A stretch of DNA of 64,000 nt from Luteibacter jiangsuensis (GTDB taxonomy: Bacteria > Pseudomonadota > Gammaproteobacteria > Xanthomonadales > Rhodanobacteraceae): positions 310,001-374,000 of the forward strand of contig NZ_JAUSSK010000002.1 in NCBI RefSeq assembly GCF_030812295.1, read 5' to 3'. The position numbers and the translations under genes are program-made. This document shows positions 52,795 to 62,717 of the stretch, piece after piece; position 1 is the stretch's first letter, and every line of letters starts with the position of its first letter. Under the pieces are notes generated by a model, which saw only the letters and a program-made list of their open reading frames with translations, ran no database searches and had not been told where the DNA came from.

Positions 52795-54333
52795 TCAGTG
52801 CGCATCGGCGGAAGGCGCCTGGGGTGCCTGCACCTTGCGCATCAAGGGCACCATGACGGTGGCTATCGCAAAGCACACCATGATGGAAAAGAAGGCGTCG
52901 CTATAAGTCAGTGTCTGCGCTTCCCGGAACGTCAGCTGCCATAGCGAGCGCAGTGCGGCGGTATATGCCTCCGTGTCGGGCTGCACGCCTTCGAACAGAC
53001 GGTTCATCGGCTCGTTGGCCGGCGTCAGGCGCTCGGCGAGCCGGTGGAAATGCAGGTTGGTGCGATCGTTGAGGATGGTCGCGCAGGCGGCGATGCCCAT
53101 CGCCCCGCCCAGGTTCCGCATCAGGTTGAACAGGCCGGATGCCTGTTTCAGTCGAGCGGGCGGCAGGCCACCCAGCGTGAGCGTTACCGTGGGCGCCACG
53201 GCGAACTGCTGGCCCAGGCCACGGAAGGCCTGCGGCAGCATCAGTTCTGTGGCGCTCCAATCATGCGTGATCGGCGTGAACTCGAACATCGACAGCGTGA
53301 ACAGCGCCAACCCCACCATCAGCAGCCAGCGCAGATCCACGCGGTTGGCCAGCATCGCGTACACGGGAATCGCCATGATCTGGAAGACGCCCGTCGAGAG
53401 TACGGCCTTGCCGATCTGCAACGCGCTGTATCCTTCCACGCGCCCCAGGAACAGCGGCGTCAGGTAGATCGTGCCGAACAAGCCGATGCCCGTCACGAAG
53501 GAGAAGAAGCATCCGAGGGCGAAGTTGCGATCGCGCAACGCGCGCAGGTCCACGATGGGATGTGCCGCCGTCAGTCCACGCCAGACGAACAACACGCCCG
53601 CCACGAGGCTGGCCCATGCGGTGGCGCGGATGGTGTCGTCTTCCAGCCAGTTCCAGCGCGGACCTTCTTCCAGCGTGTATTCCAGGCAACCGAGGAAGAT
53701 CGCGATCAGAGCGATGCCGATCCAGTCGCCGGCTTTCAACAGGGACAGATCGGCCTCGTCGATCTTCACCAGGAGGGGAACGGCGATCGTGACGAAGGCG
53801 CCCGGCAGCAGGTTGATGAAGAACAGCCAGTGCCACGAATAGTTGTCCGTGATCCATCCACCCAGCGTCGGGCCGAGCGTGGGTGCCAGCGAGGCGATCG
53901 CGCCGATGGTCGCCGCGGCGATGACGCGTTGCTTGCCCTGGAAGAAAACGAAGGCGGTCGTGAAGACCAGCGGGATCATCGAGCCGCCGAGAAAGCCCTG
54001 CGCGGCGCGGAACCAGATCATGCTCTGGATATTCCACGCCATGCCGCAGAGCAGGCTGGTCAGCGTGAAGCCCGCAGCCGACGCGGCGAACAACCAGCGC
54101 GTGGAGAACACCCGGCTCAACCACCCCGATAAGGGAATCACGACGATTTCCGCGATCAGATAGCTGGTCTGCACCCAGGCGGTATCGTCCGCTCCGGCGG
54201 ACAGGCCACCGCCGATGTCACGCAACGAGGCCGAGACGATCTGGATATCCAGCAAGGCGATGAACATGCCCAGGCACATCGACGCGAAGGCGAAGATCTT
54301 CTGCCCCGGCGTGAGGTGCGCGACCGGACTCAT
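52795..54333 (-). CDS. MFS drug:proton antiporter, DHA2 family (EmrB-like)
   Basis: The 512-residue 14-helix transporter has helix 1 MCLGMFIALLDIQIVSASLRDIGGGL (the LDxTIVxVAxP-like motif of DHA2), helix 4 AAQGFLGGSMIPLVFTTAF, and LAPTLGPTLGGWITDNYSWHWLFFINLLPGAF (antiporter motif C). It pairs with the HlyD-like adaptor encoded immediately upstream, overlapping by 4 bp, to export drugs across both membranes through a TolC-like channel not present in this operon. Confidence 0.93.
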   Translation of the reverse strand: MSPVAHLTPGQKIFAFASMCLGMFIALLDIQIVSASLRDIGGGLSAGADDTAWVQTSYLIAEIVVIPLSGWLSRVFSTRWLFAASAAGFTLTSLLCGMAWNIQSMIWFRAAQGFLGGSMIPLVFTTAFVFFQGKQRVIAAATIGAIASLAPTLGPTLGGWITDNYSWHWLFFINLLPGAFVTIAVPLLVKIDEADLSLLKAGDWIGIALIAIFLGCLEYTLEEGPRWNWLEDDTIRATAWASLVAGVLFVWRGLTAAHPIVDLRALRDRNFALGCFFSFVTGIGLFGTIYLTPLFLGRVEGYSALQIGKAVLSTGVFQIMAIPVYAMLANRVDLRWLLMVGLALFTLSMFEFTPITHDWSATELMLPQAFRGLGQQFAVAPTVTLTLGGLPPARLKQASGLFNLMRNLGGAMGIAACATILNDRTNLHFHRLAERLTPANEPMNRLFEGVQPDTEAYTAALRSLWQLTFREAQTLTYSDAFFSIMVCFAIATVMVPLMRKVQAPQAPSADAH

Positions 54334-55394
54334 GGCGCCTTCGTGTCGATGCGCGCGGTGACCGACAAACCGGGACGAAGCACGCCGAGGTCGCCATCGC
54401 TGCCATCGAGGGTCACCCGCACCGGCACGCGCTGCACGATCTTGGTGAAGTTGCCGGTCGCGTTTTCCGGCGGCAGCACGCTGAACTGGGCACCGGTGGC
54501 GGGCGCGAGACTGCTGACATGTCCCTTGAAGCCCTTGCCTGGCAACACGTCCGCGCGCACCTCGACTTCCTGGCCCACGTGCATCCGCGCGAGCTGGTCT
54601 TCCTTGAAGTTGGCGTCCACCCATAAGCCATGCGACGGCACCACCACCAGCAGCTGGCTACCCGTGGCCGCGTAGCTGCCGACGCGGGCGCGGCGATTGC
54701 CGATCACGCCGTCCACCGGTGCGCGCAATTCGGTGTACGAAAGGTTCAAGCGGGCGATATCGGCCTCGGCGCGCGCCTGGGCCAGCGCCGCTTCCACCTG
54801 CCGCTTCTGCGTGTCGATCACGTCGAGTTGCCGCTGTGCGGCTTGCACGGCCGCCGAAGCGCTCGCCGTCGCCGCATGAGCTGTCTGGAAGGTCGCCGTT
54901 GCGCGTTGTGCGCTTTCCACCGACACGGCCGAACGACCGACCAGGAGGCGATAGCGTTCATCGTCGAGTTTCGACCGCGTCGCTTCGGCTTGGGCGGCGC
55001 TCAATCCCGCGTGCGCTTCGGCGATGTGGCTATGCTGCAACGCGAACACCGCGTCGAGGTTGCGCAGCGCGGCTTCCTGCGCGGCCACCGCCGCCTCGGC
55101 TTTTTCGAGCGCGGCGCGATAGTCGCGATCGTCGACCTTCACCAGCAGGTCGCCCTTGTGCACGACCTGGTTGTCCGTGACCGCGATGACCTGGACATAT
55201 CCCGGGACCTTTGGCCCGATCACGGTGATATCGCCACCGACGTAGGCATCGTCCGTGGCCTCGACGAAGCGTCCGCCGCTCCACCAGTGCACGCCGTAGA
55301 GGGCGATGCCCACCATGGCGGCACCCATGGCGATGAATTTCAAGGATTTCTTTCGTTCCGGAACGGGAACGGCGGAGTCGGCGACGGCGGCCAC
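54330..55394 (-). CDS. HlyD/EmrA-family membrane fusion protein
   Basis: The 354-residue adaptor has one N-terminal membrane helix (LKFIAMGAAMVGIALYGVHWW). EATDDAYVGGDITVIGPKVPGYVQVIAVTDNQVVHKGDLLVKVDDRDY, a lipoyl-like half, comes next. A long coiled-coil hairpin of Ala/Gln-rich sequence and a barrel region with LNLSYTELRAPVDGVIGNRRARVGSYAATGSQL follow. It starts at GTG 55394 with no strong ribosome site. It is the first gene of the operon emrA-like, emrB-like, tetR, M24. Confidence 0.92.
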   Translation of the reverse strand: MAAVADSAVPVPERKKSLKFIAMGAAMVGIALYGVHWWSGGRFVEATDDAYVGGDITVIGPKVPGYVQVIAVTDNQVVHKGDLLVKVDDRDYRAALEKAEAAVAAQEAALRNLDAVFALQHSHIAEAHAGLSAAQAEATRSKLDDERYRLLVGRSAVSVESAQRATATFQTAHAATASASAAVQAAQRQLDVIDTQKRQVEAALAQARAEADIARLNLSYTELRAPVDGVIGNRRARVGSYAATGSQLLVVVPSHGLWVDANFKEDQLARMHVGQEVEVRADVLPGKGFKGHVSSLAPATGAQFSVLPPENATGNFTKIVQRVPVRVTLDGSDGDLGVLRPGLSVTARIDTKAP

Positions 55395-55491
55395 GGGGCA
55401 CCAGTGGGAAGTTGAATTACAGGCATACTTTTATGGATGACGGGGATAATTTCAAGGGGTGAGCCGCGGCTGGTCGTGGATCTGGAGATCT

Positions 55492-55550
55492 TGGGAGCCG
55501 ACTACGGGCTGGCCCGCTGACGCGGGATCGCCGACAGGGTCGGCTCCCAC
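55492..55550. repeat. REP-like palindromic element (degenerate copy)
   Basis: TGGGAGCCGAC (55492-55502) and its complement at the end of CGCCGACAGGGTCGGCTCCCA (55530-55550) bracket a shorter spacer that shares GGCCCGCTGACGCGGGATC with the units near 32.6 and 45.7 kb. It lies in the 205-bp gap between the EmrA-like gene and the glycerophosphotransferase-like gene. Confidence 0.7.
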
Positions 55551-55599
55551 AAGGGCCTGGTAGCTTGGCTAGCGGCTTGGCTGATGGCCTGGCGGGTGG

Positions 55600-56655
55600 T
55601 CAGCGCAGGTCGAGCAGCTGCCCGATATCCCGCAGCGCCTTGAAGCGCCGCACCAGGTTGAGCGGTTTCCGTCGCAAAGGGCCGAAGTCACCGCGCAGGA
55701 ACGCATCCACGGCATCGAGCACGCGTTCGCTGGAATGGCCGTCGCGGTACGGATGGATGTCGTCGCCGTGCGCGCGAATGGCGGCCATCAGTTCGGGGGG
55801 ATGCGAAAGGGCACGGTCGATCGCGGTGTCCACAGCGTCCGGCGTCGGCACGTCGAGCATGAACGGCTGCGGCACGCGGTTGGCGATCGTGACCACCGGT
55901 TTGCCCATGACCGTGAACTCATGCACCACCGACGATGTATCGCAAACGAGCACGTCGGCCGCACGCTCCATGTCGACGAGCCGTTCCGAGGTGAAGAAAC
56001 GCGCGTTGGGCGCTTCCAAGCCGCGATAGGCAGCGAACAGTTCCTCCGGACACTTCGGATGCAACGTGAGCAACCACTGCCGGTCGCCACGCGCGATCAT
56101 GGCACGCAGCGGTTCGACCATCGCGGGTGCACTGCTCAGGCGGTGACTGAAGGTGGATGCATACATGACGACGGGGCGGCCGTCCGCAGGCATGTCGAGC
56201 GCCGTTGCGGACGCCGGCCCGAAAAGGGGGTCCAGCTTCGGCCAACCCGTTTCGCGTACCGCGAAGTAACCGTGTTCCCGCGCGAGCGCCTCGAAGGGAA
56301 GCGTGGTGGACGGGCCCTGCGTGACATAGAGGTCGAAGAAGCCGCGAATGGCGAAGTGGCCGCGGTCGGGCTCACGCTTCTGCGCATTGAAGCCGTGGAA
56401 CACCTGCACCTTGATGCCGGGCAAGGCGGGCGAGACCCAGTTGGCCGCGCAGTACACCGCCTCCGGATGCAGCGCCCTCGCCTCGCGCAGGCTGCGCACG
56501 CGGCGTTCGCTGGCTTCGAGCTCTTCCGCCACCGCCGCCGGCACCACCCAGCCGACCTCCTTGCCCCGCGCGCGCGCGGCCGCGGCCAGCGGACGCAGGA
56601 TCGGCAAGGCATAGGTTTCGGTGGCGAACATCAGGCACGTGCTCAAGGCCGGCAC
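55600..56655 (-). CDS. CDP-glycerol glycerophosphotransferase-family protein
   Basis: The 351-residue protein has a two-lobed glycosyltransferase-B-like fold, with conserved blocks VFHGFNAQKREPD, VTQGPSTTLPF, GWPKLDPLF, VVMYASTFSHRLSSAP, WLLTLHPKCPEEL, ADVLVCDTSSVVHEFTVMGKPVVTIAN and HPYRDGHSSERVLDAVDAFL. These match PF04464, best known in teichoic acid synthesis; in Gram-negatives they modify LPS or capsule with phosphopolyols. Translation starts at GTG 56655 (an ATG at residue 9 is an alternative). It diverges from an LPS-type glycosyltransferase gene. Confidence 0.85.
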   Translation of the reverse strand: MPALSTCLMFATETYALPILRPLAAAARARGKEVGWVVPAAVAEELEASERRVRSLREARALHPEAVYCAANWVSPALPGIKVQVFHGFNAQKREPDRGHFAIRGFFDLYVTQGPSTTLPFEALAREHGYFAVRETGWPKLDPLFGPASATALDMPADGRPVVMYASTFSHRLSSAPAMVEPLRAMIARGDRQWLLTLHPKCPEELFAAYRGLEAPNARFFTSERLVDMERAADVLVCDTSSVVHEFTVMGKPVVTIANRVPQPFMLDVPTPDAVDTAIDRALSHPPELMAAIRAHGDDIHPYRDGHSSERVLDAVDAFLRGDFGPLRRKPLNLVRRFKALRDIGQLLDLR

Positions 56656-56709
56656 TCCACGCTGGACGACGTGGCATTATGACGGCTCGATACCCAACCC
56701 CGCACCCCG

Positions 56710-57480
56710 ATGACCCGACGGCCCATTTCCCTTTGCGTGATCACCCAGAACGAGGCCGATCGCATCGGAGATTGCCTGGCGTCGGCTGCACCGTTCTGCG
56801 ACGACCTGGTCGTGGTCGATGGCGGTTCCACCGACGACACTGTCGCCATCGCGCGAAGTGCAGGGGCACGGGTGATCTCACGGCCATTCGATGGTTTCCG
56901 CAGCCAGAAGGCCTTCGCCGTGGCGCAGGCCGTGAACGACTGGGTGCTATGCCTCGATGCGGACGAACGCGTCGGTGCGGATCTGCGGGCCGCGATCGAG
57001 AAGGCGTGCGACGAAGGATTCAGCGGCGCCGCCGGCTTTCGCTTCTATCGCCGCAACGATTTCTTCGGCCGTTTCATGCGCCACGGCAACGCGGGGGCCG
57101 ACAAGGTCTTGCGCCTGTTCGATCGCCGCCAGGGCGGCTGGCGCGGCCCGCGAGAGATCCACGAGTCCGTGAGCGTCGACGGCGAGGTACGGATGTTGCC
57201 TGGCTTCCTCGACCATTACCCGTATCGCTCGCTTTCGGAGCTGATGGCCAAGCAGGAACGCTATGCGCACATGATGGCCACCGAGGAATTCGCCGCGGGC
57301 AAGCGTGCCACGCTCGCCCAGATCGTGGTGAGCCCGATGTGGCGATTCTTTCGTGGCTATGTGTTGCGCGCCGGTTTCCTCGACGGTTGGCGCGGCATCG
57401 TCTATGCCCTGCTGCGCGTGGAATACGTGCGGCGAAAGTACGTGAAGCTGTGGTTGCTGCAACACGGCCAGAAGGCCTGA
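56710..57480 (+). CDS. Family 2 glycosyltransferase (WaaE/KdtX-like LPS core)
   Basis: The 256-residue GT-A enzyme has ISLCVITQNEADRIGDCLASAAPFCDDLVVVDGGSTDDTVAIARSAGARV at the N-terminus and the metal-binding CLDADERV. The conserved tail RGPREIHESV...LDHYPYRSLSELMAKQERYA is characteristic of the lipopolysaccharide core beta-1,4-glucosyltransferase WaaE. It likely adds a sugar to LPS core at the cytoplasmic face. The GTs and the glycerophosphotransferase-like gene share a 54-bp divergent promoter region. Confidence 0.9.
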   Translation: MTRRPISLCVITQNEADRIGDCLASAAPFCDDLVVVDGGSTDDTVAIARSAGARVISRPFDGFRSQKAFAVAQAVNDWVLCLDADERVGADLRAAIEKACDEGFSGAAGFRFYRRNDFFGRFMRHGNAGADKVLRLFDRRQGGWRGPREIHESVSVDGEVRMLPGFLDHYPYRSLSELMAKQERYAHMMATEEFAAGKRATLAQIVVSPMWRFFRGYVLRAGFLDGWRGIVYALLRVEYVRRKYVKLWLLQHGQKA

Positions 57481-57485
57481 GCCGC

Positions 57486-58559
57486 TCAGAGACGGAGCAG
57501 CTGCGCCGCGCTTTCGACCATGTCCGCCGCGATCGCGGTCGCCGAGACCTCTCGGGCCATGGCTGCGGATTGCCCCGCCCATAGCGGCTGGAAATCGCCG
57601 TTGCCGCACGCTTCGGCGATCTTGCGTAGCGGTGCCAGCGGGCCGCCGGCCAGGGGAAACGGCAAGGCATCGCCGGACAATGGACCTATCTCGCGCATGA
57701 TCCGGTTGATCACGCCGCGCGCGGGCCGGCCAGTGAGCACATTGGTGATCGCCGTGTTGTCGTCGCGTGCCGAACGGAGCGCCTGGCGATGCACATCCAC
57801 GCTGGTCGACTCGTCCGAAAGCAAGAAGGCGCTACCTACCTGCACGGCCGATGCCCCCAGGCACAGTGCCGCGGCCATGCCGCGTCCGTCGGCGATGCCA
57901 CCGGCCGCGATCACGGGAATGGTCAAGGCGTCGACCAGTTGTGGCACGAGGGCCATGGTGCCCGGCTGTGCCGACATATCGTCGGTGAGGAAGTTGCCGC
58001 GATGGCCGCCCGCCTCATAACCCTGCGCGATGACCGCGTCGCAGCCGCGCTGTTCCAGCCAGCGGCCCTCGGCCACCGTGGTCGCCGAGGAAAACACCAC
58101 CGAACCGATGGCCTTCACGCGCGCCAACAGGCGTTCCTCCGGCAGGCCGAAATGGAAGCTCACCACTTCCGGACGCAACGCCTCGACCATGGCGCACATG
58201 GCATCGTCGAACGGGGCGCGGCCGCCAGCGGAAGGCAGGTCGCTCGCATCGATCCCGAACTCGTCGAAGTACGGCGCGAGTCGCGCCAGCCATCGTGCCA
58301 TGGCCTCGGCATCCGGCGTGATGGGCCGATGCGCGAAGAAGTTGAGGTTGATCGGCGCGAAAACCGCGGCGCGGTACGCCTCGACCTCCGCGGTCGCCTT
58401 CTCCACGCTGATCGAGGAGCACGGGATGGCGCCGAGCCCACCGGCCCGCGCCACGGCGATGGCCAGCGCGGACAGGCCGGACCCCGCCATCGGTGCCAGC
58501 AGGAGGGGCTGGTCGATCGACAGGAGGTCGAGGATACGGCGGTCGGTCCAGGCAGGCAC
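57486..58559 (-). CDS. Nitronate monooxygenase / 2-nitropropane dioxygenase-family flavoprotein
   Basis: The 357-residue TIM-barrel FMN enzyme has QPLLLAPMAGSGLSALAIAVARAGGLGAIP at the N-terminus, the catalytic-type histidine in AQGYEAGGHRGNF, and the phosphate-binding PVIAAGGIADGRGMAAALCLGASAVQVGSAFL. Members oxidise toxic propionate-3-nitronate or act as FMN-dependent NADH:quinone reductases. The start is GTG at 58559. It converges on the glycosyltransferase gene with 5 bp between stops. Confidence 0.9.
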   Translation of the reverse strand: MPAWTDRRILDLLSIDQPLLLAPMAGSGLSALAIAVARAGGLGAIPCSSISVEKATAEVEAYRAAVFAPINLNFFAHRPITPDAEAMARWLARLAPYFDEFGIDASDLPSAGGRAPFDDAMCAMVEALRPEVVSFHFGLPEERLLARVKAIGSVVFSSATTVAEGRWLEQRGCDAVIAQGYEAGGHRGNFLTDDMSAQPGTMALVPQLVDALTIPVIAAGGIADGRGMAAALCLGASAVQVGSAFLLSDESTSVDVHRQALRSARDDNTAITNVLTGRPARGVINRIMREIGPLSGDALPFPLAGGPLAPLRKIAEACGNGDFQPLWAGQSAAMAREVSATAIAADMVESAAQLLRL

Positions 58560-58736
58560 GGGGAAGCTCGCGAGCGACGGTACGACGTGATTATAGCTCG
58601 CCGTTCATCACCGCAGGCCCGCCTTTCGTCCCTGAACCCGCTGTTTTCCTCACTTCGCGAGCGACACGCGCTCAGCACGGTGCAAAGCTCCGTCCATCCC
58701 AACGGACGCACGCGCGTCCTTCACGAGGCTCCTTCC

Positions 58737-60506
58737 ATGGATCGACGCGCCCTGCTCAAGACCGCCTTGTTCATGCCGCTGCTTCCCTACGCGCTGAAGC
58801 TGAACGCCTTCACCGCGACGCGCGCAGCCACCCGCGTGCGCCCCGGTTCGGCGAGCTGGCCCACCCCGGCGCAATGGCAGGCATTGAGCCGTGAAGTGGG
58901 CGGGCGTTTGTCGGTGCCCCGTTCTCCCTTCCTCGGCGATGCGGCCACCCGCGCCGAAGCGATCGCCCAGCTGACGAACCCCTTCTACATCGGCGACCAG
59001 GTGGCACTGACCCAGACAAGCGGCTACTTCGGAGCCTGGATGTCACGGCCGAGCGCTTATGCCCTTACCGCCGAGAGTGCGAAGGACATCGCCGCCGCCG
59101 TGAAATTCGCCCACAAGCATGGCGTGCGCCTGATCGTGAAAGGCGGTGGCCACAGTTACCAGGGAACCTCCTGCGCCGCCGACTCGCTGCTGGTCTGGAC
59201 ACGGAAGATGAACCATGTGGAGATGCTCGATGCCTTCGTCCCTCGCGGTGCGGCGCCGGGTACACACCCCGTGCCTGCGGTCGACGTGGGCGCCGGCGCC
59301 ATGTGGATCGATGCCTACAGCGAGGTGACCACCCGGGGCGGCCGCTATGTCCAGGGCGGTGGCTGCACCACCGTAGGCGTCGCCGGCCTCGTCACCGGCG
59401 GAGGGTTCGGCAGCTTCTCCAAGCGTTTCGGTACCGCCGCGTCGAACCTGCTGGAAGCCGAGGTGGTCACCGCGGACGGCGAGATCCGCGTGGTTAATGC
59501 CTACCGCGATCCGGAACTCTTCTGGGCCCTCAAGGGCGGCGGCGGCGGTTGTGCCGGCGTCGTCACGCGGTTGACCTTGCGCACCCACGACTTGCCGGAC
59601 ACCGTCGGCGCGGTGTTCGGCGAAATCCAGGCCGATTCCGAGGAAGCCTATCGTGCGCTGGCGTCGGAGACCTTGCGCTTCTATCGCGATGCCTTGTGCA
59701 ACCCGCACTGGGGCGAGCAGATCGGTTTCCGCGACGAACGCAGGATGTCCGTGTCGATGGTTTTCCAGGGCCTGGACCACGCGGCCGCCGAAGCCGTCTG
59801 GGCACCCTTCATCGACTGGGTGAAGCAGCGTCCGGCGTACTCCTTCCGCAAACCGCTCCAGGTGCTCGCCATGCCGGCGCGCCATTACTGGGACGCGGAC
59901 TTCTTCCGCGAGCATGCACCTGACGTGGTCGTCGCCGACGCGCGCGAGGGCGCGCCGCGTGACCACATCCTCTGGAAAGGCGATCAGGGGCAGGTGGGTT
60001 GGTACATCCATGGCTTTGCGTCGGCATGGATGCCCTCGCGCTTCCTTGGCGATGGCGAACGCGAGGCGTTGGCCGCGGCGATATGCGAAGCCGCGAGCCG
60101 GATGGACGTGGGCCTGCACTTCAATAAAGGGCTTTTCGGCGCTCCGCCGGAAGCCATCGCCGCAAGCCGTGACACGGCGACGAATCCCGCCGTGCTCGAC
60201 GCCTTCGCCCTCGCGATCATCGGCAACAGCGGCGATCCCGCTTATGAAGGACTGCCGGGCGCGCACGTGGATGAAGCACGGGCGAAAGACGGCGCGGCCA
60301 GGGTCAAGGCGGCATACGCGCGTCTCTTGAAGACGGTTCCCGGCGCCGGCGCGTATGTTTCGGAAAGCGACTATTTCCAGCAGGACTGGCAACGCGCCTT
60401 CTGGGGCGGCAACTACGCGCGCCTCGCCAAGGCGAAGCGTCGTTACGATCCCGACCGCCTATTCCTCGTGCACCACGGCGTCGGCAGCGAGGGCACCGAC
60501 GCCTGA
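58737..60506 (+). CDS. Secreted FAD-linked oxidase (berberine-bridge/VAO-type)
   Basis: The 589-residue protein has a twin-arginine-like leader (MDRRALLKTALFMPLLPYALKLNA). The PCMH FAD-binding domain contains VKGGGHSYQGTSCAADSLLVWTRKM, whose histidine is the usual site of covalent FAD attachment, and YVQGGGCTTVGVAGLVTGGGFGSFSKRFG. A C-terminal BBE domain ends FWGGNYARLAKAKRRYDPDRLFLVHHGVGSE. It probably oxidises a sugar or aromatic alcohol in the periplasm with oxygen. The ATG at 58737 begins the leader; the long open frame upstream is a shadow. Confidence 0.9.
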   Translation: MDRRALLKTALFMPLLPYALKLNAFTATRAATRVRPGSASWPTPAQWQALSREVGGRLSVPRSPFLGDAATRAEAIAQLTNPFYIGDQVALTQTSGYFGAWMSRPSAYALTAESAKDIAAAVKFAHKHGVRLIVKGGGHSYQGTSCAADSLLVWTRKMNHVEMLDAFVPRGAAPGTHPVPAVDVGAGAMWIDAYSEVTTRGGRYVQGGGCTTVGVAGLVTGGGFGSFSKRFGTAASNLLEAEVVTADGEIRVVNAYRDPELFWALKGGGGGCAGVVTRLTLRTHDLPDTVGAVFGEIQADSEEAYRALASETLRFYRDALCNPHWGEQIGFRDERRMSVSMVFQGLDHAAAEAVWAPFIDWVKQRPAYSFRKPLQVLAMPARHYWDADFFREHAPDVVVADAREGAPRDHILWKGDQGQVGWYIHGFASAWMPSRFLGDGEREALAAAICEAASRMDVGLHFNKGLFGAPPEAIAASRDTATNPAVLDAFALAIIGNSGDPAYEGLPGAHVDEARAKDGAARVKAAYARLLKTVPGAGAYVSESDYFQQDWQRAFWGGNYARLAKAKRRYDPDRLFLVHHGVGSEGTDA

Positions 60507-60518
60507 TGCCCGCCCGGG

Positions 60519-62717
60519 TCAGGCCACGGGCGGCAACGTGTCGATGAACTTGTCCAGGGTCACCGGATAGTCGCGCACGCGTACGCCGGTCGCGTTGTAC
60601 ACGGCGTTGGCCACGGCCGCCGCGACGCCGCATATGCCCAGCTCGCCGACGCCCTTGGCCTTCATGGGCGAGGACATGGGATCGGTCTCGTCGAGGAAGA
60701 CCACGTCCTGGTGCGGGATGTCGGCATGTACGGGGACTTCGTATCCGGCAAGGTCGTGGTTGACGAAGAAGCCCAGACGCCGGTCCACCACGAGTTCTTC
60801 CATCAGCGCCGCGCCGACACCCATCGTCATCGCCCCGATCACCTGGCTGCGTGCCGATTTGGGATTGAGGATGCGCCCGGCGGCGCAGACCGCGAGCATG
60901 CGGTCGACGCGGATCTCCCCCGTGGCCGCGTCGACGCGCGCTTCGACGAAGTGCGCGCCGAATGTCGATTGCTGGTAGCGCTTGCCGAGGTCTCCATATT
61001 CCATGCTGTCCTCGGCCACCACGTCGCCGGCCGCCGCGGCCTGCGTGATCGGCACGCTGCGCTGACCCACGGCCACCTTGCCGTCCTCGAAATTGGCGGC
61101 ATTCGGGTCCAGCCCCAGCTTCTGGGCGATGGCTTCGCGCAACTTCACGCACGCGGCGTAGACACCCGCCGTCGAGCTGTTGCCGCCCCACTGCCCGCCC
61201 GAACCGGACGAGACGGGAAACGTCGAATCGCCAAGGCGCACATCGATGCGATCCAGCGGCAGGCCCATCATTTCCGCGGCGGTCTGCGCGATGATCGTGT
61301 AGCTGCCGGTGCCGATGTCGGTCATGTCGGTTTCCACCGTGACACGTCCGTTGCGATCGAGGCGGACGCGGGCGCCGGATTTCATCACGAGGTTGTTGCG
61401 GAACGCGGCCGCCATGCCCATGCCGACGAGCCAACGCCCGTCGCGTCTTGTCGCCGGTCGCGTGGCACGATGTTCCCAGCCGAAGCGTTTCGCCCCGGTG
61501 CGCAGGCATTCGACCAGCCGGCGTTGCGAGAACGGACGGTCGGGCTTTTCCGGATCGACCTGGGTGTCGTTGAGGATGCGGAACTCGACCGGGTCCATGC
61601 CGAGCTTCTCGGCCATCTCGTCGATCGCGATCTCCAGCGCCATCAAGCCGGATGCCTCGCCAGGCGCGCGCATGGCGTTGCCTTCGGGGAGATCGAGCAC
61701 GGCGAGGCGGGTGGCCGTCATGCGGTTGGCACCGGCATAGAGCAGGCGCGTCTGTTGCACGGCGGTTTCCGGGTCACCGCCGGGAAGGTCGCCCGACCAG
61801 CTCTCGTGGCCGATGGCCTGGATCTTCCCGTCTTTCGAGGCACCGATGCGGATTCGCTGGATCGTCGCGGGGCGGTGCGTCGTGTTGTTGATCATGAAGG
61901 GGCGCGGCAAGGCCACCGCCACGGGACGCTTGGCGGCCCGTGCACCGAGCGCGGCCAGCAGCGCGTCGGAACGGACGAAGAGCTTGCCGCCGAAGCCGCC
62001 GCCGATATACGGCGAGATGAGCCGTACGTTCTCCTTCGGAATGCCCAGCGTGATTGCGACGTCGCCACGCCCCCAGTCGATCATCTGGTTCGCGGTCCAC
62101 AAGGTGAGCTTGTCGCCTTCCCACGCCGCGATGGAGGCATGCGGTTCCATCATCGCGTGCGAGTGGTCCGGCGTGGTGTACATGGCGTCGAGTTTCACCG
62201 CCGAGGCCGCGAAGCCCGCGGCGAAATCGCCCACGGCGGTATCCGACTTACCCCTGTCCGGCTTTCTAGCTGAATCCTTCGCCGCGGCGAGATCGAACTT
62301 GCCGGGGCTGCGCGCGTAATCCACGCGCACCAGCTGTGCCGCGGCGCGGGCCTGCTCGAAGGTTTCCGCGACCACCACCGCGACGGCCTGGTGGTAGTGC
62401 TCGATCTCCGGGCCGCCGAGCAAGCGCGCCGTATTGAACTTGCCCTTGTCCAGCTTGCCCGCCGTCTTCGCGGTGACGATCGCCAGCACGCCGGGCGCGC
62501 GTTGCGCACGGGTGAGGTCGATCGAGACGATGCGGCCCTTGGCGATGGACGAGCCAACGACATAGCCATAGGCGTGATGGGGAACGGCTTCGTGCTGTTC
62601 GTACGCGTAATGCGCGGTGCCCGTGGTCTTGAACGGTCCGTCGATGCGGTCGACCGGCTGGCCGACGACCTTCAGGCGATCGATCGGATTGGTGGTGGCG
62701 GGAGTGTCGAATTTCAT
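60519..62717 (-). CDS. paoC: Molybdopterin-binding subunit PaoC-like aldehyde oxidoreductase
   Basis: The 732-residue xanthine-dehydrogenase-family large subunit has [13 protein letters not shown] near the start, [55 protein letters not shown], and the catalytic Glu in [27 protein letters not shown]. With PaoA and PaoB it detoxifies aromatic aldehydes in the periplasm; it carries no leader and would be exported with the Tat-targeted small subunit. Its start overlaps the PaoB-like gene stop by 4 bp. Confidence 0.93.
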   Translation of the reverse strand: MKFDTPATTNPIDRLKVVGQPVDRIDGPFKTTGTAHYAYEQHEAVPHHAYGYVVGSSIAKGRIVSIDLTRAQRAPGVLAIVTAKTAGKLDKGKFNTARLLGGPEIEHYHQAVAVVVAETFEQARAAAQLVRVDYARSPGKFDLAAAKDSARKPDRGKSDTAVGDFAAGFAASAVKLDAMYTTPDHSHAMMEPHASIAAWEGDKLTLWTANQMIDWGRGDVAITLGIPKENVRLISPYIGGGFGGKLFVRSDALLAALGARAAKRPVAVALPRPFMINNTTHRPATIQRIRIGASKDGKIQAIGHESWSGDLPGGDPETAVQQTRLLYAGANRMTATRLAVLDLPEGNAMRAPGEASGLMALEIAIDEMAEKLGMDPVEFRILNDTQVDPEKPDRPFSQRRLVECLRTGAKRFGWEHRATRPATRRDGRWLVGMGMAAAFRNNLVMKSGARVRLDRNGRVTVETDMTDIGTGSYTIIAQTAAEMMGLPLDRIDVRLGDSTFPVSSGSGGQWGGNSSTAGVYAACVKLREAIAQKLGLDPNAANFEDGKVAVGQRSVPITQAAAAGDVVAEDSMEYGDLGKRYQQSTFGAHFVEARVDAATGEIRVDRMLAVCAAGRILNPKSARSQVIGAMTMGVGAALMEELVVDRRLGFFVNHDLAGYEVPVHADIPHQDVVFLDETDPMSSPMKAKGVGELGICGVAAAVANAVYNATGVRVRDYPVTLDKFIDTLPPVA

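Noticed and set aside
57789-58736. Long upstream extension of the FAD oxidase frame
   Set aside because: The extension runs antisense to the nitronate monooxygenase gene; the real start at 58737 begins a Tat-like leader.
58560-58736. Regulatory repeat before the FAD oxidase (TCGCGAGCGAC twice)
   Set aside because: Only one short direct repeat is seen with no symmetry and no clear promoter geometry.
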